From positions 213,956 to 277,955 of the forward strand of contig JALPQD010000302.1 of the NCBI GenBank assembly GCA_023101885.1: 64,000 nt of DNA, read 5' to 3'. The stretch is from Typhlomys cinereus (lineage: Eukaryota; Chordata; Mammalia; Rodentia; Platacanthomyidae). The notes beneath the pieces are model-generated. The model saw nothing but the letters and a program-made list of their open reading frames with translations. It had not been told where the DNA came from and ran no database searches. Both the position numbers and the translations under genes were made by a program. Positions 10,946 to 21,935 of the stretch are shown piece by piece (the first letter of the stretch is position 1; each line of letters begins with the position of its first letter).

Positions 10946-11149
10946 TCCTCGGTCTTCCTAACTGGAAATCCTCATTCCCTTTGAATGGTTTGAAAAATGA
11001 CTCCTCCTGTGCCTACTTGATTTGGGCTTTACTATTCTCCAGCTGAACTACAGCTTCCTAATGACTTAATATCTGACATGAGAATTTCAGGAAAACTAGG
11101 AATTTGGAGGGAAGCCTCATATGAATTATTATCAAACCAGGGTTTTCAA

Positions 11150-11490
11150 ATTAGAAATTGTCGATAGACTGAATGTGTCTTCCTTCCGTTTATACATTGA
11201 ATCTCTAGTTCCCCACCCCAATGTGATGGTACTAATGTGTGATCTTAAGAGGTAATTGAGCCAGATAATGTCATAAAGTAGGCCCTTGCCAAGGGTTGTA
11301 CTCAGGTAAGGAAGAATCCCTACCTCTTTGCCCTCACAGATCACAAAGGAAAGGTTGTGTGAGCAAACTGCAAGACTGTGGCCACCTTCAAACCAACAGA
11401 AGAGGTCTTGGAATGAAACTCATCTTGTCTGCCCTGGATCTTAAACTTTAAATCATGGGAAATAAATTACACTTTGGAAGATATCCAGTT
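11150..11490 (+). mobile_element. MLT1-like MaLR LTR
   Basis: The sequence follows the MaLR LTR pattern: ccccaatgtgatggtac, then gatcttaagaggtaattgag, a caagactgtggcc block, tggatcttaaactt and an AATAAA-type end near 11460. No coding content is expected in a solo LTR. Confidence 0.55.
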
Positions 11491-11748
11491 GAGAATTTTG
11501 GTGTGTCAGGCCAAGCTGATAGAGTTGAGCAGAGTTAGCCAGGGCAGCACAAGGAGCCCTGCACATTCTGTGCTGGACTCCTGCGGCCTATCACTTGCTT
11601 CCTGACAGGCCACCCAGTAAGGGTGAGGATGACACATCATTAACTCATTGTTTTCCAGATATCACTGAATTAGACAAACCACCCAAGCATGTGTCAATAC
11701 CCAGGACTCTCTTTGGAGTTTTGGATTGTATGTGGTTGGGTTGATTTT

Positions 11749-11915
11749 GTGTTTTTAACATGCTCCTTTGATGCTTTTAATTTGGCAACTGTGGTATTTT
11801 TTTTTTTTCTAGTCCAGAGAATAAAACTAGGATGCCGTGTTTTTACTATGCTCCCTTGATGTTTTTAATTAGGCAACTGTAGAATTTTTCTTCTAGGCCA
11901 GAGAATAAAACTAAT
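11749..11915 (+). repeat. Tandem pair of about 80-bp units
   Basis: Two adjacent copies (11749-11833 and 11837-11915) share tgtttttaacatgctcc/tgtttttactatgctcc, the gcaactgt core and ccagagaataaaact. They differ at scattered sites and in a poly-T length. They lie just upstream of the 45-bp array. Confidence 0.75.
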
Positions 11916-12012
11916 GAGATGTTGGACACCTGTTGATTGGCATAAAAGTATCAGTGGGGGAATCCTTCTACTAAGGGAGCACTGAGAAATCTTGAGAAGC
12001 CCTGAAATGGGT

Positions 12013-12237
12013 GTTCTTATTACTCAGGATTGTCTGGCTTCCCTTGCAGCATTGGCAGTTCTTATTACTCAGGACTGTCTGGCTTCCCTTGCAGCATTGG
12101 CAGTTCTTTTCACTTAAGCCTGCCTGGCTTCTTTTGTATCATTGGTAACTCTTATTACCTAGATCTGTCCAATTTTTCTTGCAGAACTGGAAGTTCTTTA
12201 TTACTCATGTTTCTTATTCTCTTGTAGCATTACAACT
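12013..12237 (+). repeat. Minisatellite, five 45-bp units
   Basis: Units start at 12013, 12058, 12103, 12148 and 12193, all exactly 45 bp. Units 1 and 2 differ by one base; units 3-5 are progressively more diverged. The core is ctggcttcccttgcagcatt. Because 45 is divisible by three, a frame of 65 codons (12030-12227) shows a 15-residue repeat, which is not evidence for a protein. A TATA-like actatataagc follows near 12272, so the array could lie within a retroviral-type LTR. Confidence 0.9.
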
Positions 12238-12759
12238 ATTTTTCCAGCAGTCAGAGCCTCCCCTAGCTCTTGACTATATAAGCACTCTTGAGCTCTGGAT
12301 CACTTGGAAGGTATCTGCTGAGAGAATTCACAATAAGACATATATGGCAAGTTAAGACTTAATTGGTAGTCCTCTGTGCTGCATTTATAATCCACAACAA
12401 GCAGTTATGGCCCTTGAATAGAACAATGTATATGTTCTAAGGGTGCAAATGAAAGAACATATTTTTAAGGAAGAGGATTGTTTTCATGCTCCATTATAAT
12501 CTCTTATAAGTGATCACTGAATGCAAGCATAAAAAGTTGATTCCCTTTTTCTCTATTACTTCCAACCAAGTCCTGTTCTACTGGGATATAATATTTGCAT
12601 ATCCTTATAGATATAAAATTCAGCATATGTATGCAATGTGTAATAAATGTGTAATTGTACTAAGATAATGAAGAATTCCATATCTTTAAGCATTATCATT
12701 GTATTCATTAGAAATGATATACTGTATCCAATAAATAGAAATCAGAAATCTAATAGCAC
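12238..12759. other. Unassigned sequence, possible LTR remainder
   Basis: Contains the TATA-like sequence near 12272 and AT-rich sequence. No family is assigned and no long frame is present. Confidence 0.3.
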
Positions 12760-14625
12760 AAGCACTAGAACCAACACTCAACAAATGGGATCTTATGAAA
12801 TTAAAGAGCTTCTATTCAGCTGAAGAGATTGTAAATTGAGCAAAAAGGCAACCCACAGAATAGGAGAAAATCTTCATTAACCACATATCTGATAGAGCTC
12901 TATTATCCAGAGTACACAAAGAACTTAAAAAACTAAACCCCAAGGAGATAAATAGCCTAATTAGAAAATGGACTTCAGAACTCAAAAGAAAATTTTCCAG
13001 GGATGAAATTGAAGTGTCTAACAAATATCTTTTAAAAATGCTCCATATTCCTAGCCATCAGGGAAATCAAAACTACCCTGAGATATCATCTCACTCTAGT
13101 CAGGATGGCAAAAATCCACAATTCAAACACCATGCTAGAGAGGATGTAGAGAGAAGGGAAGTCTCATACATTGCTGGTGGGAATGCAGGCTCATACAACC
13201 ACTCTGGCGATCACTATGGCAATTTCTAAAAAAATTAAAGATTGAAATGCCATATGATCCTGCTGAACCAATACTGGGAATAATCTCCATAATGCAGAAA
13301 TTCACTACAGTGACACAAGCACAATTATGTTCATTGCAGCACTATTTACAATAGCAAAGGCATGGAATCAACCCGAATGCCCAGCAGTTGATGAGTGGAT
13401 AAGGAAAATGTGGTACATCTATACAATAGGAAACTACTCAGCCATCAAAAAAGATGAATTAATGAAATTTGCCAGGAAATGGATGGAATTAGAAAAAATT
13501 ATATTGATTGAAGAATCCCAGACACAGAAAGTTAGACACCATAGGCACTCTCTAATAAGTGGATCCTACTTCCAAGTCCACTTAATGGCATACTCAAAGG
13601 TAAATCTCTGTAATACCCACTGTAATTTCAAAGGATTATAAACAGGAGGGAAGGGGAAGAGGGAACCTCAAAAGAAAGGAGATAGGGGATCACACTTCAG
13701 TAGGAAAAATAGGTCACAGTCAAGGATTTCATGTATGAGACATATGGTTCAGCTCACTCTCACTTTCCTTTCTGGTTACTTGGAACTGACAGGTTTTATC
13801 TCACCAATCAGGAGTAGATAGATGGTAGCCATCTGGCATATGGGACAATGACCACCCCCTTTTCCCCCCACACTACCGTGTCCTGCTTTTATTCTTCCAT
13901 ATATCTTTGAGTCTCCTCTTATATTAAGATCTTCATTTAAACAGTCTTTTATTTTTGATTAGGAGATGACCTTCAATACCAATCAGGATGCAATTAAGGG
14001 CAGTGTAGGAAAAGCAAAACTGAAAGCAACAAACCATAATTCAGAACACCTAAGGCCTTACATTATTCACCTGGAACCAGACCAGCCAAATCTCTCTTCA
14101 TCCTAAAGCTCAGGGAATCTTGTGGAAAAGGGAGGCAGCAAGATTTTAAGAGCCTAAAGATGGGGAGGTCCAATTATATGCAAGATACTCCACACAAGTT
14201 AGGGATGCAGCAGCCAGAATTGGACTTTGCCTGACCTGCACAATGGCTGACATGTCAACACCCCCCCCCCAAAGTCTAGCAGGATCACAGGGTAGAAGGC
14301 TCCAGGCAGTAGGATCTTTAGGAGTAAAGGATTAAATAGTCATAATAGAGTTCCTGTACTAACGGGGAGCCTAAGAAAGAGCTCTGGGCTATGCCACTGA
14401 GTCCTGAACCCTCACTAGAGTTGAGGACTCAGAGGGACACAAAAGGATGCTCCAGGGGATGGGAGGGAGAAGAGGAGGAACTGGGAGAGGGGGAGGGAAG
14501 GAGGTGAAAAAAGGGGGAAAGAGGAGAGAGTGCAATGGGGGATTAATGGGGAGGGGAGGAAGGAGGGAGAGGACAGTGGTACCTATTGAGCTTGTATGAT
14601 TAGAAAAAAATGTGGGAGAAAAGAA
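12760..14625 (+). mobile_element. 5'-truncated L1 (ORF2 end plus complete 3' UTR)
   Basis: It begins within ORF2, about 270 codons from its end, then has a 3' UTR with the G-rich polypurine section (about 14440-14580) and ends in gattagaaaaaaatgtggga. The 3' UTR matches, in reverse orientation, the copies at 1.7, 9.3, 15.5, 47.9 and 53.0 kb, so it represents the dominant L1 lineage here. I could not find a clear target-site duplication. Confidence 0.85.
12780..13580 (+). pseudogene. L1 ORF2 C-terminal fragment
   Basis: Frames at 12780-13230 and 13327-13580 carry successive ORF2 landmarks: ISDRALLSRVHKELKKLN, RKWTSELKRKFSR, then [31 protein letters not shown] and YSAIKKDELMKFARKWMELE. This is the region behind the reverse transcriptase with the Cys-rich segment. 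Frameshifts around 13030-13320 break it, so it makes no functional protein. Confidence 0.85.
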
Positions 14626-14794
14626 GATGAGTGGCTTGCTCAGACAAATACTGAAGACATTTGAAGAAAAAATGATCTTTCAGTTTTCCAAAGTTTCTAC
14701 ATTTAGAAAACTTTCTACTTAGATACTTGTGCTGAGATTTTCTTCAGATTAAGCCTTAGTTGGCAAACAAGTGTATAAAAATGTGTCAACTTCA

Positions 14795-15460
14795 CCAGTG
14801 AAATGAAATTAAAACCACAAAGAAATCTCACCTCCCCACCGTTAGAATGCTATCATCAAAAGACCAAAAATAGAAATGATGGTAAGATGCAGAAAAAGGA
14901 CAGTTTTTATATGTTAATGTGTATTAGTGCAACTGTTATGGAAGCAACATGGATTCCTCAAAAAGCTAAAATTAGAATCTCATAGTCAGCAATTTCACTA
15001 CTGGACAGACTGATAAAGGATATAAATTCATTATACTTCAGTTCTCATATTTATTGCAGAACTATATGTAATAGATAAAATATGGATGCTACTCAGATGG
15101 CCATTAATGAGTAAATTAAGAAACTGTAGCAAATATGAAGAGTGAAATATATTATTCAGCCATGAGGAAGAATGAAATCCTGCCATTTATAGTGATTGTG
15201 GTTGTTTTCTGTTAAGTGCAAAAAGCCAGGTACATAAAGACAAATACCACTTGTTCTCACTCCTTCATGGAAATCAGTATGCCAGTTGTGGATACTGTAC
15301 AGAATGGAGTAATGGTCACTAGAGACATGGAAGAGTAAGGAGTAGGAGATGGAGAGAAGCTACAGTGAGAGCAGAGTGAAAGATGACTTCTGGCTTTCTA
15401 TCCCATGGATGGGTAGCTACTGGCTACAGAAATCCATAATATATTTCAAAATGACTCTTA
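14795..15460 (+). mobile_element. Old mammalian L1 fragment (ORF2 end / 3' UTR)
   Basis: The plus strand shows tgaaattaaaaccacaaagaa, agaaactgtagcaaatatg, then tattattcagccatgaggaa and a ttctcactccttcatgg block, all typical of the end of ancient L1 ORF2. The frame is destroyed. It separates two younger L1 3' ends of opposite orientation. Confidence 0.7.
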
Positions 15461-15480
15461 CAGTATAAAATTTTTTAAAA

Positions 15481-16130
15481 AAATTTTTCTCCCACATTTT
15501 ATTTTTTCCTAATCATACAAGCTCAATACGTGCCACCATCCTCTCCCTCTCCTCCTCTCCCTAGTCTTCCCCCATTGCACTTGCTCCCTTCCCCCTTCCT
15601 TTCATCTTCCTCCCTCCCTCCCCCTCTCCTTGTGCCTCCTTTTCCCTCCCTCCCATCCCCTGTAGCATCCTTTTGTGTGAACACCAAACCTCCTTCTGAG
15701 TCTCCCACCTTAGTGAGATTTCAGGACTCAGTGGGATAGCCTGGAGCCCCTTCTTGGGCTCCCTGTTAGTATGGAAACTGTTATGACTTTTAATCCCTTG
15801 CCCCTAAGGATCCTACTGCTTGGAGCCTTCTACCCTGTGATCCCTGCTAGACTTTGGGGGGGTCGTTGACATGTCAGCCATTGTGCAGATCAGGCAAAGT
15901 CCATTTCTGGCTGCTGCATCCCTAACTTGTGTGGACTACCTTGCATATCATTGGTCCTCCCCATCTTTAGGCGCTTACAATCTTGCCACCCCTTCTTCCA
16001 CAAGATTCCCTGAGCTTTAGAGTGGGGAGAGATTTGGCTGGTCTGGTTCCAGGTGAATAATGTAGGGTCTTAGGTGTTCTGAATTATAGTTTGTTGTTGT
16101 TTTCAGTTTTGCTTTTCCTGCACCGCCCTT
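15481..16130 (-). mobile_element. 5'-truncated L1 3' UTR
   Basis: The plus strand is the reverse complement of the L1 3' UTR at 14.0-14.6 kb, beginning ttttctcccacattttattt, through CT-rich sequence (15540-15660) to tttgcttttcctgcaccgccc near 16125. It lies tail to tail with the L1 at 12760-14625. Confidence 0.8.
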
Positions 16131-16439
16131 AAGCTATTCATCTTGCTTGTTTGTCTTTTTGGAATTTTTTAGGGTTAGATTCACTTTTCACCACAGAATG
16201 GATTTCTCTGGTATAGCACCAATGTCACGGATGTTGGGCATGTGAGTTGGGAACATGAGAGTTAAAATTGGTTAAGGACTGCTTTATTACAAAAACCTAA
16301 ACCCTGAGGGTGGGGGAGGGGTAAGAGCTCCCTGTGACAGAGTCATCTACTAGCAGGCTGAGAACAGAACTTCTAAGTGATGACCGCGCTTGCAGTAGCA
16401 TTCATGGAACTTCTTAAAAACTTTTCTTTTTCTTGTTGT

Positions 16440-17082
16440 TGTCATTGTGTGTGCACTGTGCGTGTATGTCAAAGGGCTCTATGTATCCCTGTGGAGGGCC
16501 AGCGGTAACTTTAGGAATTGTAGCAGTTAGCCTGCATGGTTGCGGATAAATCACCATCAAATGGCTTAAGGGAACAAGGGGTTTATTATCTCTTATGATT
16601 TTTCAGTTACAGTTCTCAGTCCAGCTTGACAGAAGAGCTCACACCAACACCAAGGAGCAAGGGAACTATCCATACCATCTCTATATATCTGCTGAGAGAG
16701 GGACAATCCTTACTTGCCAGACCAGCGTGCCTGGCCAAGTGTACACAACGATACCAACTTTCTCAATCAGCTCTCTGCATTTTATTCCAAAGCCTAGTCC
16801 CACCAACCATGGGCTGCACCTTCCCCATCAGCTAGACAATTTCCTACAGATTTGCTCTGGGCTTAACTGAACCACTAATTCTTTACAAATATGCTCAGAG
16901 CTCAAACCCTCGACTTAAACACAAGTTGACACCTGTGCCTAATTATAACAGGAATCATCCTGGATTGCTTCTGCCTCATTTTTCACATTGCCCATCAGGG
17001 CCAGAAGTGCAGGCTGCAGGTTATTTCTGCCTGGCATTTCTGCCAGACTCTTAACCCCTGAGCCATCTCTCCTAGCCCTCAT
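16440..17082 (-). mobile_element. Older B2-superfamily SINE, split by an LTR insertion
   Basis: SINE sequence runs from the GT-rich tail (about 16440-16470) to gtaactttaggaat at 16518, then resumes with ggaatcatcctggattg at 16951 and ends at the head, ccatctctcctagccc, near 17080. The gap is filled by the LTR at 16519-16950. Confidence 0.8.
16519..16950 (-). mobile_element. Solo LTR of the 3996-5925 family, with 5-bp target duplication
   Basis: On the minus strand it starts TGTTATAATTAGGCAC and ends with TGCTACA, so it has TG...CA-type ends. It is flanked by perfect 5-bp repeats ggaat (16514-16518 and 16951-16955), the size expected for ERVL/MaLR integration. The insertion is inside a SINE. 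Internal sequence matches the LTR at 4.0 kb in reverse (ctgacaatttcctacag-like block, tattttattcca, TTTATT signal). Confidence 0.85.
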
Positions 17083-17139
17083 GGAGCTTGTTTGGTGCCT
17101 AGGCCATGTTCTGTGGTCAACACTCTCACTCTTGTAAGT

Positions 17140-17225
17140 GCCCCTGTTGTCTTAGTACTTATGCCACACACAAGGTTGAAGTTACTACTGTTGTCATTTA
17201 ATAGATAAGGAAACAGAACTAGAGG
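17140..17225 (-). mobile_element. MIR SINE fragment
   Basis: The segment tcatttaatagataagga followed by aacagaactagaggg matches the reversed core region of MIR, an ancient tRNA-derived SINE. Short and diverged. Confidence 0.55.
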
Positions 17226-17229
17226 GTTT

Positions 17230-17612
17230 CGTTAGTTTTATCTTCCTGTCGCCCAACAAATACAGGACCCAAACAAGTGAGCGGAATAGCCGAGTTTATC
17301 CTTGGTTATAGTCCATCAGCATAGCAAGACGGTTCATACCAACACCAGGAACTGAGGGAAATGGTCGCAATATATCCACTAGAAGAGCCGAGAGGGGAAT
17401 CCTTCCTAGCTTTCTTTTTTGCAGCCTGCCAAAAATTCTGAACCATCTCTCACCACTTTATCTATCTGCCCAGTAATAGTCCCACCACCAACAGTCCTCC
17501 AACATTAATTAGATAATCTCCCACAGGTTCGCTCAGGGTTTGCCTTAACTAAATGATTATCACAGGTATGATTAATGGTTCAGTTTTAATTGTCAAGTTG
17601 ACAACTGAAACT
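17230..17612 (-). mobile_element. Diverged LTR related to the 3996-5925 family
   Basis: Shared landmarks in reverse order include cggttcataccaacaccagg, tctcccacaggttcgctcag and ttaattgtcaagttgacaac. Similarity is lower than between the 4.0, 16.5 and 18.2 kb copies, so it may belong to a sister subfamily. Confidence 0.6.
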
Positions 17613-18167
17613 AATTGGTTCAAGGATGGAGCTTGAACATTTTTCTTCAGTGAGCTCATTAAGCTGAGTGGAGGGACGTGGAAAGGTACTGCAAGGAGGA
17701 GGAGTTTTTCTTCCCTGTTCTCTTTGTTATGTGTGTTTTCCTGGCATCAAGTCAGGCAAGATCAGGTGTTCTGCCTCCACTGTACATTGGAGTGGACAGT
17801 CTCTTGTCTACTTCGCAGTCCAGCCTGAGTCCAGACATCCTCTTGCCCTGACCAGGATATTGTATGCTCTTACATCATTAGTGACCTTCTAACTGCTTCT
17901 GTATGTCTAACTATTTCCTGCTGACTTTTGCCTCTGAGATTTACATCTTGCAGGTATCCTCACGGACACTTACCTGACCCCCTTGCATGTCCTCTTACCA
18001 GTCACGGCTCACTTTATCCACGAGGGCCATGACTTGTCCAGCAACTCTGAACAAGCCTAGACCAGGCAATTGAGAAGACTCCTTCACTCTCCAGTGTGGG
18101 CAACTCTACTCTGATGAAGTCTGAGACACAGTATTGGAGTTCAGGGCCCCTTACAAGTTTTCCCTTC
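17613..18167. other. Unassigned sequence
   Basis: Contains a 74-codon open frame at 17668-17892 without recognisable features. No repeat named. Confidence 0.4.
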
Positions 18168-18570
18168 TGTAGCAATAACCCTGCATGTTGCCAGTAACTC
18201 ATGAGCAAACTGCTTATGGGAACAAGGCTTTTATTGAGGTTTATAGTAGTCTAGTTACAGTTCTTAGTCCATCTTGGCTGGATAGCCCATACCAACACCA
18301 AGGGTCTAGAGGACTGACCACACCATATCCACATGATTAAGAGAGACACCTGTTACTTTCCAGACCAGCATGTCTGGCCAGGTACACAGAAGGATACCAC
18401 CTTCCTCAGTCAGCTCTCTGTATTTTATTCACCTGTCCAGGATCTAGTCCTACCCACCATGAACTGGGGCTTCCCCATTAACTAGAAAATCTTTAGGCTT
18501 GCTCTATGACTTACACTGCTGGAGCTCAAACTCTTATCTGGCAAGTTGACACCTGTATTTAACTGTGAAT
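18168..18570 (-). mobile_element. Solo LTR of the 3996-5925 family
   Basis: Landmarks in reverse are taccaacaccaagggtctag, cagaccagcatgtctggcca, cagctctctgtattttattc and ggcaagttgacacctgt. The 3' end on the minus strand is TGCTACA-like. A clear 5-bp duplication is no longer visible. Confidence 0.7.
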
Positions 18571-18907
18571 GTTTTTCCTTAGTCTAAGGAGTCCTTCAGA
18601 GTTCTCTTTCTACCATTACAGTTGTTCTCTTATCATAGAGTGGCGATTCTTAATATTAACCTTCTATTTAATTACTGTGGCTTATGTCTCCAGATGGACT
18701 AAGATTGACACACTTCCCCTCTTTCCACACAGTATCTTCTCAGCTTTCCATTTTGCTTTATTATTTCTATGAGTGTGATTCTCATCTTTGATCCATATAT
18801 CTACTGACTTACCCTTTTTGAGGTCAGAGGGTGGACAAGTTTATCTTGAATAACCAATTAATTCAAGAATATGTTTGTTCATTATCACATTTGCTGAGAG
18901 TGTATTT
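18571..18907. other. Unassigned sequence
   Basis: AT-rich, with a 67-codon open frame (18569-18772) of hydrophobic composition that looks like chance. No repeat family recognised. Confidence 0.4.
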
Positions 18908-19262
18908 GTTATGGTTTGGATTTAGAATGTTGTCCAATAACCACACGCTAAAGGCTTATCCACTAGCCTATGACAACGCTGGGAGAGGTTGCCATCTTTA
19001 AGAAGTGGGCCTAGTGGAATGAAGCTAGATTAGTGGGCCCACAAAAGGAGTAGTGAGACCCTGTACACTAATTTTTTTTTCCTGGCTGCTGTGAGGGGAG
19101 CAGCTGTCCTCTGCCACACACTCTCCTTCATGATGTTTGGCCTCATGGCATGTCCAAAAGCAATGTGGCCAAGTAACACAGAGCTGTAAGCCAAATGAAA
19201 GCTCCCTTCTTGTTTTCCTCAGGCATGTCACAGCAGTGACTGGGATCTGACTTATGCAGTGT
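18908..19262 (+). mobile_element. MLT1-like MaLR LTR
   Basis: It starts TGTTATGGTTTGGATTTAG and then follows the MaLR order: cactagcctatgacaacg, gaagtgggcctagtgg, atggcatgtccaaaagcaat, gagctgtaagccaaatgaa. The poly-T at 19070-19080 is a later change. Confidence 0.6.
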
Positions 19263-20389
19263 TTGAATTAAGATAATTTTTGCCTTGATGAGTTCATAGT
19301 CCTGTAGGGGAGGCAGTCCAAATAGAAAGGTTCACAGGCACTGTTATAACTATCGATATGGAAATAGAAAGATGACAGTGGTGCCTCCTACCTGAAGGAG
19401 TCAAAGCAGGCACCTTTGAATTTGGTCTGGGGAGTTGGCTCGTTATGAAGCATATGGATACGTGCTTGTGTAGATGGCTATGTGGCTATCTGTGTGATTA
19501 ACCAAATGGCCACAGACTGAGGTCCTGGATGATTATTTTACACGAAGAGGCAGATTGTCACTGTGTCAGTAGAGGTGACTTACATGAAGGAAAGACCTGC
19601 TGTCGTTTGGGGTTGGCAGTTACAAGCCTGGGCCACAGTCTTGGTTTTTGTCATTAGCACTCTGTGGGGACCTTAGACACAGAATAAATTTGGAATTAAT
19701 CATCCCTGTTTCTTGAGGCAATTGGATAATATAGTCCCTGAACTCTCTTCCAGCTCTAAAAGATATATAATTTAACAGATTAGATGTGGATTTAGGAGAC
19801 ATTCTAAATCTTATTTCTAAAGAAGGCCTGGCACTGTTTGGCAAAATGATAGAAGGCAGGTTAAAGGAAGTCTCTCAGCACTGGTTTCAATCTGAATGAG
19901 TATGTATGTCCATTTTTAGTCTGTCTTCAAGAAATGTTTATAATCACACATCCCTGGCTCTGACTCGAATGTTTTATATTTCAGAGTGAATTATAAAGTC
20001 ACTCTGCCAACAGCCCTGATGTCATGGCACTCCTCTAATTACACTAGTGACTGCAGATACATATTGCTAGGAGGTCAAGTGGTAAGTGGAAAGATCATCA
20101 GACTTCACATCTTGCCTATTTTTCAGAGGTTAGATGAAACTGACAAAACATTCCTCTATGAATATCACAGATAAGAAGAAAATGGTTTAGAATTCTGAAC
20201 ATGCATCCATCAGTACAGAGTTGGTAAAGGTCATAAGAGTACATTAGTATTTGAAATCACTTTATACTGTTATGTCGGAGGTGACAAGTGGGCTTTTTGA
20301 CAGATTCTACTCTTCTATCAGTAACAGCCTTGGTGTTATGTTGAGCCAACGATCTTTTGAAATTCTAGCATTTAATATTTGAGGAAGCT
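19263..20389. other. Unassigned sequence
   Basis: Mostly unique-looking sequence. No frame longer than about 75 codons and no named repeat. Confidence 0.4.
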
Positions 20390-20530
20390 CTGAAAGTTTA
20401 TTTAAACTCTGAGCCTAAGTTCACATGTCTGTAAAATAAGGTTAGCAGTAATGGCACTTACAGTGTCAGATTAAAAGAAGTGATATATGTCAGGAGTTCC
20501 CCTGATGTTTAGGAAAGAACACATGCTCAG
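20390..20530 (+). mobile_element. MIR SINE fragment
   Basis: It reads ctctgagcctaagttcacat, tgtctgtaaaataaggttag, then aatggcacttacagtg, the central and 3' part of MIR in sense orientation. Confidence 0.6.
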
Positions 20531-20635
20531 TAAAAACTAAGACTTCTAACGACCACCACAGTTAATATCTCTGGATAACAGCGAGAAGTGCAGAAGTTCA
20601 AAAGGGTGTGTATAACCTTAACCTTACAGCTTGCT

Positions 20636-20852
20636 TACTGTTTATCCTTGGATTAGCCTGCAATGATCTTTAAACCCTGGAGGTTTGCTGTACTCGTGAC
20701 AATAAACCCATCATACCTGCTTCCTTCACTTATAAAATTGTTATGAGAATGTATGACCACACTGTGCATGTCATGTGTCAACAGATGTCTTGACAGGCAG
20801 TCAGGATTTCCTTCTCCTTTAATGTTTTTCTTTCCTTGATGGATAGATGGTC
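20636..20852 (+). repeat. 217-bp segment duplicated at 21398-21614 (likely source copy)
   Basis: It aligns base for base, with no gap, to 21398-21614. I count about 30 mismatches (roughly 86% identity). Both copies start tactgtttat and end gatagatggtc. This copy is continuous with its surroundings, while the other interrupts a SINE, so this is the likely donor. Confidence 0.85.
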
Positions 20853-21189
20853 TCTAGGTAAAACAGCAAGAAGACAAAAGCTGCTACAGTGTATGGCTCA
20901 TATTGGCCATAGCTCATTCTGTTGACTTCTTTTGAAACATCCTGGATTCCTTTTCTCCCTATTTTCATGAGGATGTGTCAAGGGGTGGTAGTGGTGTGTA
21001 CATATATGTATACATATTTGCATATGTCTCTGCATGTGTATGTGCACATGCATGTGCAGGTTGACATGCATGTGGAGGCTTGAAATTGATATCTGGAACC
21101 AGCCTCAATTGTTCTTCCTTCTTCCTTTTTCCTTCCTTTCCTTCTTCCTAACTCCTTCCTATTTCTTCCTCCTCCTCCTTCTCTTCCTC

Positions 21190-21231
21190 TTCAATTCTTT
21201 TGTGTGTGTGTGTGTGTGTGGTGTGTGTGTG

Positions 21232-21311
<80 letters not shown>

Positions 21312-21748
21312 TAGTATTAGTAGTAGAGGATACATGAGTATATGTGGAGACCCAATGGTGACTTTGGGAGTCATCCTAGATTGTGCTACCTCCTTTTTAC
21401 TGTTTATACTTGGACTAGCCTGCAGTGATCTTTAAACCCTGGAGGTGTGCTGTCCTTGTAGTAATAAACTCATTACACCTGCTTCCTTCCCTTATAAAAT
21501 TACGATGAGAATATGTGACCACACTGTGCATGCCAGGTGCCAGCAGATGTCTTGACAGGAAGTCAGGATTACTTTTTCCTTTGATGTTTTCCTTTCCTTG
21601 ACAGATAGATGGTCCTGAGGTCCTAGATTCTGCCTTCCAGGACCAGACGTAAAGGCCACACAATTTCCACTGAGCATTTTTATGTGAGATCTGAGATATG
21701 AACTCAGGTCCTTCTGCTTGTGAGGCTTCTGATGATTATCTCCAGCCT
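21190..21748 (-). mobile_element. Older B2-superfamily SINE, interrupted by a 217-bp local copy
   Basis: The left part has the GT then GA microsatellite tail (about 21200-21308) and tgactttgggagtcatccta. The right part (21615-21748) has ccttccaggaccagac, gaactcaggtccttctgctt and a head remnant, atctccagcctcc. Compared with the intact relative at 10328-10678, the inserted block lies between the ctacctcc and cctag/tgcctt segments. Confidence 0.8.
21398..21614 (+). repeat. 217-bp copy inserted into a SINE
   Basis: Same orientation as the 20636-20852 copy, 762 bp downstream of it, and without indels. I see no target-site duplication and no poly(A), so it does not look like retroposition. A templated insertion during break repair is the best fit. 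Confidence 0.85.
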
Positions 21749-21817
21749 CCAACTTCATCTTCTTAAACAGAATCTCTAGTTCTTAAACAGATTTTCTAAG
21801 CAATCTCAGCACTTACT

Positions 21818-21935
21818 GGTGAAATTAGTCTGGCTAGCTAGCGTGCTCTGGGACATGGAGATCTGGCCTCTGGTCCTTTTGCTGGGGTGGCAAATAATTT
21901 AGCTGATGAATCATCTTCCTAGCCTCAAACATCCT
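21818..21935 (-). mobile_element. B2-like SINE fragment, old
   Basis: Blocks such as ggacatggagatctggcctc and atgaatcatcttcctagcct resemble the reversed tRNA-like half of a B2-type SINE. Weakly preserved. Confidence 0.4.

Noticed and set aside
12013..12237. CRISPR-like array of 45-bp repeats
   Set aside because: Units are contiguous without unique spacers and decay along the array. The DNA is mammalian, so this is a minisatellite.
13327..13641. Independent gene encoding a 104-residue protein
   Set aside because: The residues match the conserved end of L1 ORF2 and the frame runs on into an L1 3' UTR.
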